From: Clostridia bacterium
GTDB lineage: Bacteria; Bacillota; Clostridia; TANB77; CAG-508
Direction: 5' to 3'
Assembly: GCA_017515985.1 (NCBI GenBank)
Contig: JAFWDV010000009.1
Location: forward strand, 1 to 46,831
Length of the DNA stretch: 46,831 bases
The notes under the pieces are model-generated. The model did no database searches. It saw only the letters and a program-made list of their open reading frames with translations, and had not been told where the DNA came from. This document shows positions 8,697 to 16,123 of the stretch, piece by piece; the stretch's first letter is position 1, and every line of letters starts with the position of its first letter. Made by a program: the position numbers and the translations under genes.

Positions 8697-8739
8697 AACA
8701 CATTCCTCCTCTTGGGATTATTTTGTATTGCCAATCTAA

Positions 8740-8768
8740 ATTATATCTTATTTTAAAGATTATGTAAA
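8740..8768 (-). promoter_or_regulatory. Sigma-A promoter of the 8085-8696 gene
   Basis: TTTACA (8763-8768), a 17-base spacer and TATAAT (8740-8745). It sits in the 82 bases between the trmR stop and this gene. Confidence 0.72.
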
Positions 8769-8778
8769 GTGTTTTAGG

Positions 8779-9369
8779 CTATTTTCTTAATTTACTTATC
8801 GCCAATCCATCCCCAACTTCTAAAATCTCGGTCTCTAATTCAGGATTTTCTGTAGTTTCTTTTATATATTCTCTTAAATTTCGTACAGCAGTTCTTTGTT
8901 TATGCTTATTGTAATCACTCATAACGTATCCTTTATACAAAATGTTATCAGCAAAAATTATACCATTATCATTAAGCATTCTTAAAGCTTCCTTTAGGAA
9001 AAATGGATATTTACCTTTAGCCGCATCTATAAAAACCATATCAAACTTTTCATTTAAAGTTGGTAAAATCTCTACAGCATCACCCTCATGTAGAATAACC
9101 TTTTCAGCAACCTCGGTTTTTTCAAAATTAATCTTTGCTTCAGCTATACGGCTCTCATCACGCTCTATAGTTTCAATTATTCCACCATCAGCTAAATACT
9201 CAGAAAAGCAGATGGCTGAATATCCAACTGCTGCTCCTATTTCAAGTATTCTATGTGGTTTATTATCAATTAATATTTTGCTTATTACATCTAATGTATC
9301 ATCCATTATAATAGGAATGTGATTCTCTAATGCTTTTTCTTTAATTATTTTAAGCTCTTCTTTATTCAT
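8779..9369 (-). CDS. trmR: tRNA 5-hydroxyuridine methyltransferase, TrmR/YrrM type
   Basis: A class I SAM-dependent O-methyltransferase of 196 residues. The SAM-binding glycine motif ILEIGAAVGYSA lies at ~40-51, then an acidic ribose-binding IERDESR, then FIDAAKGKYPFF and the metal-site segment FADNILYKG. This is the YrrM/TrmR pattern; that enzyme methylates 5-hydroxyuridine at tRNA wobble positions. Catechol-type O-methyltransferases share the fold, so the substrate is inferred. It is the last gene of the 16056-to-8779 run. Its ribosome site is odd: AGGAGG lies 31 bases from the ATG with a perfect hairpin between (9379-9399). Confidence 0.8.
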   Translation of the reverse strand: MNKEELKIIKEKALENHIPIIMDDTLDVISKILIDNKPHRILEIGAAVGYSAICFSEYLADGGIIETIERDESRIAEAKINFEKTEVAEKVILHEGDAVEILPTLNEKFDMVFIDAAKGKYPFFLKEALRMLNDNGIIFADNILYKGYVMSDYNKHKQRTAVRNLREYIKETTENPELETEILEVGDGLAISKLRK

Positions 9370-9407
9370 AATATAGTAGCGTGATTTATAAAATCACGCA
9401 TCCTCCT
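9367..9407 (-). promoter_or_regulatory. Ribosome site and start codon separated by a hairpin (trmR)
   Basis: Minus strand: AGGAGGA (9401-9407), then GCGTGATTT / AAATCACGC (a perfect 9-base stem with a 3-base loop, 9379-9399), then 9 bases, then ATG (9367-9369). If the hairpin folds, the ribosome site and ATG come to an effective 10 or so bases. Another reading is an 11-codon leader frame starting at the ATG directly after AGGAGG. It ends in a TGA that overlaps the trmR ATG. Confidence 0.65.
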
Positions 9408-9420
9408 ATTTTTTATTAAA

Positions 9421-10101
9421 TTATCTATTTTCATGGTCTTGGTCTTGATTATTATTTTGCTTTGAGTCAGCCCTATCTGCTTGATATTTTACTGCTAAGT
9501 TTCTCATTAATTTTCTAGTATCATCCCTTAGTCTATCAAATGGCTTTTCGTTGTTCTCAACACCATAATATTCCTTAAACACAGATCTGACTCTGTATCT
9601 TATTTTTTTAGCTATACGACCATATTTTGTTTTATCTTCGTCAGTAAGGATTCTTTCGATGTCTTCATTAGAGCAATTAAATCGCTTTAGTCGCTCTACT
9701 TCATATCTTATCATTACTTCCATCAAATATTCTCTGTAAATATGTTCAATTTGTTTGGTTAAGTCTACTTTAGGCTCTGGATTAATTTTTCTTGTATGAC
9801 ATTCTTTCGAATCGTATACATCAACCATTGTTTTAATTCTTATCGTGTACTTTTTCATTGCACTCATAAGTTCAGATATTATTTTACTTCCTTGCTCATT
9901 TATATCCTTTAATTTTCCATCAAGACATACATGTATAAATTCTTTTATTTTCAACGTTCTGTATAAATATTTACTGCAAGTCTTGGCTCTTCTGTTTCGA
10001 TTTATATCCGAAGAAACAGAATCTAAATGTTTGTTAGTAACATAATCTCTGATTATAGCACACGTCTTAGAATTTAATTTTGATCCTGGCTTTTGATTCA
10101 T
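9421..10101 (-). CDS. Hypothetical protein, basic, C-terminal polar tail
   Basis: 226 residues, not recognised. It is rich in Lys and Arg in the first 200 residues, mostly helical in character, with four cysteines. It ends in a low-complexity Asn/Gln/Asp tail (SKQNNNQDQDHENR). No signal peptide or membrane segment is visible. It follows the 161-residue hypothetical by 27 bases with an ideal AGGAGG ribosome site. The two share basic composition and the same C-terminal E-N-R ending, so they may act together. The position between typA and trmR hints at a translation-linked role, but that is weak inference. Confidence 0.65.
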   Translation of the reverse strand: MNQKPGSKLNSKTCAIIRDYVTNKHLDSVSSDINRNRRAKTCSKYLYRTLKIKEFIHVCLDGKLKDINEQGSKIISELMSAMKKYTIRIKTMVDVYDSKECHTRKINPEPKVDLTKQIEHIYREYLMEVMIRYEVERLKRFNCSNEDIERILTDEDKTKYGRIAKKIRYRVRSVFKEYYGVENNEKPFDRLRDDTRKLMRNLAVKYQADRADSKQNNNQDQDHENR

Positions 10102-10128
10102 AATAAATCCTCCTCTATTTAGGAATTT

Positions 10129-10614
10129 CTATCTGTTCTCTGGATCAATATCCACTGCGATACTTTCTAACGCAGCTTTATCTCTGTTAGCAGCCAAACC
10201 ACTAACAATGTCCTTAAATAATCTTATGATACTTTTTTCTAGAGAAATTTTCTTTGGATTTATTAATCTGCAATCTTGCCCACCTTGTATTTTCTTTTCG
10301 GCTTTCATATCTTTTATTTTAACAGTTGACTCTGTTCTTTTTATAACAACCTGTAAAATTTCACAATGCATTTTAGAATTTTCATCACTTAATAAGCTTA
10401 TAATCTCGTCCAATGCAATCTTTTCAGCAATTTTCTTTTTAACCTGATATAGGAAATTTTCTTTTACAATTTCCTTTAAGCTATCATCTTGAAACTTCTT
10501 TTGACTAGCACGCTCAGCGTTTCTTTTTTCTACGTCTACAGTATTACAAGTTGATTCTATTATAGATCCTGCAATTCTTCTTTTATCTCTTCTGATCTTA
10601 TAATCCTCACGCAT
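10129..10614 (-). CDS. Hypothetical protein, basic, helical
   Basis: 161 residues, not recognised. It has a strongly basic N-terminus (MREDYKIRRDKRR), a helical middle with repeated Glu/Lys, and no transmembrane segment. It lies 21 bases after typA with a GGGGGATG ribosome site and 27 bases before the next hypothetical, so it is part of the long operon. Short basic proteins beside TypA could be nucleic-acid-binding, but no motif proves it. Confidence 0.62.
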   Translation of the reverse strand: MREDYKIRRDKRRIAGSIIESTCNTVDVEKRNAERASQKKFQDDSLKEIVKENFLYQVKKKIAEKIALDEIISLLSDENSKMHCEILQVVIKRTESTVKIKDMKAEKKIQGGQDCRLINPKKISLEKSIIRLFKDIVSGLAANRDKAALESIAVDIDPENR

Positions 10615-10635
10615 ATTTCAACATCCCCCATTACA

Positions 10636-12459
10636 TTATTTTACCATATTTCTTCTAGCTTCTCTTTCACGTGTTTTGCTATCTAAAATTTTCTTTCTTA
10701 ATCTTATGTTTAATGGAGTTACTTCTACAAGTTCATCGTCTTCTATAAATTCAATTGCTTTTTCTAATGACATTTGAAGTGGTGGTACTAAACGAAGTGC
10801 ATCGTCAGAACCTGAAGCTCTTGTATTTGTTAAATGTTTCTCTTTGCATACATTAATAGCTATATCTTCGTTTCTAGAGTTAATACCAACTATCATTCCT
10901 TCATACACTTCAACACCAGCACCTATTAATAGCTCTCCTCTTTCTTGAGCATTGTATAAACCATAAGTAATTGATGTTCCTGCTTCAAAAGCAACTAAAA
11001 CACCTCTTGTTCTTGCAGAAATTTCACCTTTATATGGTTCATATCTATCAAAAACGCTGTTCATAGTTCCAACACCCTTTGTATCTGTTAGGAATTCTGT
11101 TCTATATCCTATTAATCCTCTTGCTGGAATATCAAATTCAAGTTTTGTATGTCCCATTTCAGCAGGTTCCATGTTTTTCATTTCACCTTTACGTCTTCCA
11201 AGTTTTTCAATAACTGTTCCAATTGCGTCATCTGGTACATTACATACTAATTTTTCTATTGGTTCACATTTAACACCATCAATCTCTTTGAAGATAACTT
11301 TTGGTCTTGAAACTAATAACTCAAAACCTTCTCTTCTCATTGTTTCAATTAATACTGATAAATGTAATTCACCACGTCCACAAACTTCAAAGCTATCTGC
11401 AGAATCTGTTTCCTTAACACGTAAACTTACGTTTCTTTCAAGCTCTTTGAATAATCTATCTCTAATGTGTCTTGATGTAATAAATTTACCTTCTTTACCA
11501 GCTAAAGGTCCATCGTTAACACTAAATGTCATAGAAACTGTTGGTTCGTCTATATCGACGAAGTCTATTTTCTCTGGATGATCAAAATCACAAATTGTTT
11601 CACCTATATTGATATCTGCAATACCAGATAATGCAACCATATCTCCTGCAGAAACTTCTTCGACTTCTACTCTCTTAAGTCCAACATATGTAAATAATTT
11701 AGCAATTTTACCTTGAACAACTTTGTCATCTTTCTTGCAAATAGAAATAGACATACCATTTTTAATTGTTCCTCTTTCAACTCTACCTACAGCAATTCTT
11801 CCTAAATAATCATCATAATCTATATTAGAAACAAGCATTTGTGCTGTTCCATCCATATCACAATTTGGAGCTGAAATAGTATTGATAATTGTTTCGAATA
11901 TGCAATGTACATTATCTGTATCATCTTCTAAATTCATTTTTGCAATACCATTTTTTGCTGAAGCATAGATAACTGGAAAATCTAATTGCTCATCACTGGC
12001 ATCAAGTTCAATAAATAGCTCGATAACTTGATCTACAACTTTTAGTGGATTTGCTCCAGGTCTATCTATTTTATTAATTACAACGATTGGTTTTAAGTTT
12101 AAAGCTAAAGCTTTCTTTAAAACTTCACGTGTTTGAGGCATTGGTCCTTCAAAAGCATCAACTAGTAGTAAAACACCATCAACTGTTTTAAGAACACGTT
12201 CAACTTCTCCACCGAAGTCAGCATGTCCTGGTGTATCTACTATGTTTATTTTTACATCGTTGTACATAACTGATGTGTTTTTAGAAAGAATTGTAATTCC
12301 TCTTTCTTTTTCTAGATCATTTGAGTCCATTACCCTCTCTGCAACTTGCTCATTATCTCTAAATATATGGCTTTGTCTTAATAACGCATCAACCAATGTA
12401 GTTTTACCATGGTCAACGTGTGCAATTATAGCAATATTTCTAATATTTTGATTATTCAT
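10636..12459 (-). CDS. typA: Ribosome-associated GTPase TypA/BipA
   Basis: A translational GTPase of about 607 residues, the normal length, that binds ribosomes and helps 50S assembly and stress adaptation. The G1 loop AHVDHGKTTL is at ~11-20. RGITILSKNTS (G2), DTPGHADFGGE (G3) and NKIDRPGA (G4) follow, then EF-G-like domains and the C-terminal domain with the TypA-typical GRRKGEMKNM segment. A longer frame opens at a TTG at 12576, but it would overlap the preceding S1 gene. MNNQNIRNIAII at 12459 is the family-typical N-terminus and has GAGGGG upstream. A hairpin at 12506-12527 separates it from the rpsA-like gene. Confidence 0.95.
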   Translation of the reverse strand: MNNQNIRNIAIIAHVDHGKTTLVDALLRQSHIFRDNEQVAERVMDSNDLEKERGITILSKNTSVMYNDVKINIVDTPGHADFGGEVERVLKTVDGVLLLVDAFEGPMPQTREVLKKALALNLKPIVVINKIDRPGANPLKVVDQVIELFIELDASDEQLDFPVIYASAKNGIAKMNLEDDTDNVHCIFETIINTISAPNCDMDGTAQMLVSNIDYDDYLGRIAVGRVERGTIKNGMSISICKKDDKVVQGKIAKLFTYVGLKRVEVEEVSAGDMVALSGIADINIGETICDFDHPEKIDFVDIDEPTVSMTFSVNDGPLAGKEGKFITSRHIRDRLFKELERNVSLRVKETDSADSFEVCGRGELHLSVLIETMRREGFELLVSRPKVIFKEIDGVKCEPIEKLVCNVPDDAIGTVIEKLGRRKGEMKNMEPAEMGHTKLEFDIPARGLIGYRTEFLTDTKGVGTMNSVFDRYEPYKGEISARTRGVLVAFEAGTSITYGLYNAQERGELLIGAGVEVYEGMIVGINSRNEDIAINVCKEKHLTNTRASGSDDALRLVPPLQMSLEKAIEFIEDDELVEVTPLNIRLRKKILDSKTREREARRNMVK

Positions 12460-12505
12460 TTTATTACTTACCCCTCTTATTTTTAATATCTTAATCAGAT
12501 ATATA

Positions 12506-12527
12506 GCAGACAGATTGCCCTGTCTGC
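12506..12527 (-). repeat. Intercistronic hairpin rpsA-like/typA
   Basis: GCAGACAG (12506-12513) and CTGTCTGC (12520-12527) make a perfect GC-rich 8-base stem with a 6-base loop. No T-run follows, so it is not a typical terminator. It may be a processing or mRNA stability site inside the operon. Confidence 0.6.
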
Positions 12528-12538
12528 CATTTAACCTA

Positions 12539-13849
12539 TTATTCTTCAGTTGCTGTTTCTTCGTTATTTTGCTCAACTACTTCTTCTTTTACTTCTTCAA
12601 CAGCTGGTTCCTCAGCAACTTCTGTGTCTACTTTTTCAGCTACATCTGTAGCAACAACAGCTGTTTCTGTTGGAGTTTCTACCACTCCTGTTTCACCTTT
12701 AGTTTCAAGTGCTTTTTCTTCTGCAGAAACAACTGCTGTTTCTTTAGATTCCTCTGCATCTAATTCATCACTTGTTCCTTCAAGCTCTCTTATTGAAAGT
12801 TCTATCTTTTTATTTTCTGCATCAATGCTTATTATTTTTGCATTAACCTTTTGTCCAATTGTAAGGACTTCATCTGGTTTTGTTATTCTCTTTTCACAAA
12901 TTTGAGAAATATGAATTAATCCTTCTATTCCTTTTTCTATTTTAGCAAAAGCTCCAAAAGGTGCTAAGTTTGAAATTTTAACAGTTACAACATCTGCAAC
13001 TTTATATTTTTCTTCAACTTTACTCCATGGATCTGGACCTTTTTTATCATATATTAGTTTGATTCTTTTATTTTCTTTATCAAGTTCTTTTATTTTAACT
13101 TTTATTTCTTGACCAACTTTTAATATATCTTTAGGCTTTTTATCTCTTTCCCATGTCATTTCTGATATATGAAGTAAACCTTGTACTATTCCTTCTAAAT
13201 CTACAAATGCACCATATTCACTTAAGCTTGTTACTGTACCTGTATATACTTTTCCAACTTCAATGTTATTCCAAAATTCATCTGATTTAGCTTGTTTTTC
13301 TTCATCTAATAATACTTTTATTGATCCTATAATTCTATTTGTTTCTGGATTATATTCAACAATTTTGAATTTAACTTCTTTTCCTTTATATGTATGTGGA
13401 TCTTCAGATCTTGGAATTCCAGATAAAGAAAGTGGTATAAATATTTTTATTGTATTAAAGCTTACTATTAAACCTTTATCATTTACATCAGTAACTACAG
13501 ATTTAAATATTGTATCGTTATTAACTTTGCTTTCGAATTCTTTAACATCAATTTCTTTTCTTGCTTTGTTATAAGATAATAGAACATTACCTAGTCCATC
13601 ATTTAGTCTTAATACAACAGCTGTGATTCGATCACCTAGTTTAAATTTTGATTTTACAGTTTCTCCTGCATTTAATACATATTCATCTGCAGGAATAATT
13701 CCATCTGCTTTATATCCAATATCTATAAATACTTCGTTTTGTGGAGTTATTTCTATAACTGTACCTGTAACAGTTTGTCCAACTCTTATTTCTTTTAATG
13801 TTTGATTTAATAATTCTTCAAATGTAATATTTTCATTCATATTTCCCAT
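12539..13849 (-). CDS. rpsA: S1-domain protein, RpsA-like
   Basis: 436 residues with four S1 RNA-binding domains at about 22-94, 110-180, 198-267 and 283-353. The third and fourth have the best signatures (GAFVDLEGIVQGLLHISE, FGAFAKIEKGIEGLIHIS). The tail (354-436) is low-complexity, dominated by Glu, Val, Ala and Thr, and strongly acidic. This is the Gram-positive S1-homologue layout (YpfD type), found after cmk as here; in many Clostridia it is fused behind IspH. It probably binds mRNA or the ribosome rather than acting as a full E. coli S1. The start could be ATG 13849 or ATG 13840; neither has a strong ribosome site. Confidence 0.88.
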   Translation of the reverse strand: MGNMNENITFEELLNQTLKEIRVGQTVTGTVIEITPQNEVFIDIGYKADGIIPADEYVLNAGETVKSKFKLGDRITAVVLRLNDGLGNVLLSYNKARKEIDVKEFESKVNNDTIFKSVVTDVNDKGLIVSFNTIKIFIPLSLSGIPRSEDPHTYKGKEVKFKIVEYNPETNRIIGSIKVLLDEEKQAKSDEFWNNIEVGKVYTGTVTSLSEYGAFVDLEGIVQGLLHISEMTWERDKKPKDILKVGQEIKVKIKELDKENKRIKLIYDKKGPDPWSKVEEKYKVADVVTVKISNLAPFGAFAKIEKGIEGLIHISQICEKRITKPDEVLTIGQKVNAKIISIDAENKKIELSIRELEGTSDELDAEESKETAVVSAEEKALETKGETGVVETPTETAVVATDVAEKVDTEVAEEPAVEEVKEEVVEQNNEETATEE

Positions 13850-13884
13850 AATTTTTACCTACCTTAACATTTTTTGATTATACC

Positions 13885-15201
13885 TTATTTTTCCTTGTTT
13901 GTCAACATAATGATATTGTCCATTATGATATCTGAAACCTTGTCTAGCGTTTCCTTATCCTTCTCTTTTCCATAATATTCTGAAAAGTCTAATGGCTCTC
14001 CATAAACAAGTTTTACCTTAGTAAATGGTTTAAATGACCCCTGTATTCCAAGTGGTATAACTTTAACCTTTGATTTTAAAGCAAAAAAGGCCGCACCATT
14101 TTTTACTTTTACATTTTTTTCAAGACCTCTTCTAGTCCCCTCAGGGAATATACCTAGAAGATCTCCATTTTTTAAACCTTTAATGGTTCTTTTCATTGAC
14201 TCTATATCATTTTTCTCTCTATTTATAGGAATTGTATCCGCAGTTTTTAATACTCCCCTTAGGATTTTATTTTTAAAAATCTCGTCTTTGCACAAGAATC
14301 TTACTTTTCTTTTATTTGAGCAAACAACAGCAAGAGCATCGAGCATATTTAAATGATTTGCGCATATTATGTACGCACCATCTTTAGGAACATACTGCTT
14401 ATTAACAACTTTTAGCCTGTAAACTGGCCAATAAAAAAACAAAAGCATTGCATGTTTTATGCTCCAAAGTGTCGCATGTTTAAATGCTGATTCTGGCATT
14501 TCACTATAAATTTTTTTTTCAAGTTTTATCATTTTTTTTTTATCATTTATTATTTTTATAATTTTATCTGTAACTTGATCTATTGTAAGATTACTTGAAT
14601 CCACTACAATTGCATCATCAGCTTTTCTTAATGGAGAAATATCACTGTTTTTATCATTTTCATCACGCTTATTGATACTTTCCAATATTTCTTCATAAGA
14701 CATATTTGTAATATTGTTTTCAAGGTTTTGCTTTAATCTTCTTTTTGCTCTTTCTTCCGCAGAAGCATCAAGATATATCTTAACAGCAGCATTTGGAAAT
14801 ACTGCTGTACCTATATCTCTTCCTTCCATTATTACATTTTGCCCTTCAGCTAATTTTCTTTGAAGCTTTACCATAGCAGCTCTAACTTCAGGTATATGTG
14901 AAACTGGAGAAACTATTTCATTTACTTCCTTGGTTCTCAGCTCTGTCACTAATTTTTGTCCATTTAAAAATAATACTTGAGAGCCTGTCGAAAAATCTAA
15001 TTTTATATCTATCTCATCAAGCATCTTCTTAACGCTTTCAATATCATCTACACTTATTTTTTCTTGCAACATATGGTAACTTATAGCTCTATACATAGCT
15101 CCTGTATCAAATGTAACAAGTTTTAATTTATCTCCTATCAATTTTGTTACGGTTCCTTTTCCGCTTCCTGCTGGACCATCAACTGCGACTATAAAAGACA
15201 T
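13885..15201 (-). CDS. cmk-plsC: Fused cytidylate kinase / lysophosphatidate acyltransferase
   Basis: 438 residues made of two enzymes. Residues 1-218 are (d)CMP kinase with the P-loop DGPAGSGKGT (8-17), FDTGAMYRA and EGRDIGT. Residues ~230-438 are a PlsC-type 1-acylglycerol-3-phosphate acyltransferase with NHLNMLD (282-288, the NHx4D catalytic motif) and FPEGTRRG (352-359). In Bacillus these are separate neighbouring genes, so the fusion agrees with the order cmk-plsC-rpsA. The two reactions (CMP to CDP, and phosphatidic acid synthesis) both feed CDP-diacylglycerol formation. There is no frameshift: the linker is read through in one frame. An AGGGGG ribosome site lies 8 bases before the ATG. 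Confidence 0.93.
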   Translation of the reverse strand: MSFIVAVDGPAGSGKGTVTKLIGDKLKLVTFDTGAMYRAISYHMLQEKISVDDIESVKKMLDEIDIKLDFSTGSQVLFLNGQKLVTELRTKEVNEIVSPVSHIPEVRAAMVKLQRKLAEGQNVIMEGRDIGTAVFPNAAVKIYLDASAEERAKRRLKQNLENNITNMSYEEILESINKRDENDKNSDISPLRKADDAIVVDSSNLTIDQVTDKIIKIINDKKKMIKLEKKIYSEMPESAFKHATLWSIKHAMLLFFYWPVYRLKVVNKQYVPKDGAYIICANHLNMLDALAVVCSNKRKVRFLCKDEIFKNKILRGVLKTADTIPINREKNDIESMKRTIKGLKNGDLLGIFPEGTRRGLEKNVKVKNGAAFFALKSKVKVIPLGIQGSFKPFTKVKLVYGEPLDFSEYYGKEKDKETLDKVSDIIMDNIIMLTNKEK

Positions 15202-15212
15202 TATAATTCCCC

Positions 15213-15383
15213 CTAATCATTTTGTTTTTCTTCAAATCTAAGTGCTTTAACTACAACCTCAACCTTTTGTACATTCATTGAAGTAAGTCTTTCTATTTCT
15301 TTCTTAACCTTGTTTTGAAATCTATTTATACATTCCGTAACTACGCATCCATATAATAAAACGACTTCCATATATATCGACAT
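15213..15383 (-). CDS. Short Asp23/Gls24-like protein
   Basis: 56 residues starting MSIYMEVVLLYGCVV. It matches the C-terminal half of the Asp23/Gls24 (YloU/YqhY) family: beta strand, YG turn, a QNKVKKEIERLT helix, then MNVQKVEVVV. Normal members are about 110-140 residues, so the first strands and helix are absent. It starts 4 bases after the P-loop gene stop, with GGTGAGG overlapping that stop, and ends 11 bases before cmk. In-frame codons upstream of the ATG run only 8 more before a stop, so it is not simply a mis-called start. It may be a half-domain that works with the P-loop protein, or a remnant. Confidence 0.7.
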   Translation of the reverse strand: MSIYMEVVLLYGCVVTECINRFQNKVKKEIERLTSMNVQKVEVVVKALRFEEKQND

Positions 15384-15387
15384 TCCC

Positions 15388-16056
15388 TCACCGATATTTA
15401 TCTGCTCTTATTTTGGAAATTTTGCATATATTACGCTCTTTTTCTTGTAGGTGCAATATTATTTGTCTAAAAACAGAATCAGATATTGTAAAATTTCCAA
15501 TATAGCTAAATGTAGGTCTTATAATTGATTTCTCAGCTATGTATGGATCATTTCCACTTCCTTTTGATTTGAATATTTGCAATGGATCTAATAAAAATCC
15601 AGAAAAATCTTTTTTAATTTCAAAAGTTGGAACTGGAATAACATGCTTACCTTCAGAAGTTCTACTTCTTCTTGCATTTTTCATTTCTTCTTCGGTAGCT
15701 ACCTCAGTAATGTATATAGTTTTACTTATTTTTGGTAAGCCTAAATTTTCTGCTATCTTCTCAACCATTCCATCAGACGTACCAAGTATAAGTATTCCAT
15801 CAGGATTTATTCTTTTTAATGCTTCTATCATTTCGTTTCGCTCTTGAACACTATTAAATAAAGCATGTTTTATTGTTTCTATTTTGGTAGGAGCTTTTTT
15901 TGCGGAACTTCCGGCTATTACTTCATTATCATCTATCAATAAACCGTCATCAATAATATATTTTATATTATTTTCTCCAGCTACCCATTGAGCCCTGTAG
16001 CTTTTGCCTGTACCTGAAGGACCAACAAATGCATAAACTCTCATATTTTCAAACAT
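15388..16056 (-). CDS. P-loop NTPase
   Basis: 222 residues with a Walker A VGPSGTGKS at about 12-20 and a likely Walker B hydrophobic strand ending in ILILGTSDG (~90-98). No membrane segment. The C-terminal part is basic. The start at 16056 has AGGAGG 8 bases upstream. An extended -10 promoter lies just ahead (16086-16094). Family members that I recall are clostridial and stand next to Asp23-like genes, as here; the role is unknown. Given its neighbours it may act in envelope or nucleotide metabolism, but that is a guess. Confidence 0.75.
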   Translation of the reverse strand: MFENMRVYAFVGPSGTGKSYRAQWVAGENNIKYIIDDGLLIDDNEVIAGSSAKKAPTKIETIKHALFNSVQERNEMIEALKRINPDGILILGTSDGMVEKIAENLGLPKISKTIYITEVATEEEMKNARRSRTSEGKHVIPVPTFEIKKDFSGFLLDPLQIFKSKGSGNDPYIAEKSIIRPTFSYIGNFTISDSVFRQIILHLQEKERNICKISKIRADKYR

Positions 16057-16085
16057 ATGGTTTTCCTCCTAAAACATTTGTATGT

Positions 16086-16094
16086 ATTATAACA
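16086..16094 (-). promoter_or_regulatory. Extended -10 promoter of the P-loop/cmk/rpsA/typA operon
   Basis: Minus strand TGTTATAAT: a TGn extension directly before TATAAT (16086-16091), with no good -35 box. It would give a leader of about 20 bases with the AGGAGG included. Confidence 0.5.
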
Positions 16095-16123
16095 TTAATG
16101 GTTTCAAAGAAAAAGGGAATTCT

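Noticed and set aside
12460..12576. Longer N-terminus of TypA starting at a TTG
   Set aside because: It overlaps the end of the rpsA-like gene, has no family similarity, and ATG 12459 gives the standard TypA start.
12515..12905. Plus-strand open frames opposite the rpsA-like tail and similar frames elsewhere
   Set aside because: They mirror low-complexity or A+T-rich coding DNA on the minus strand and have no ribosome sites, promoters or recognisable products.
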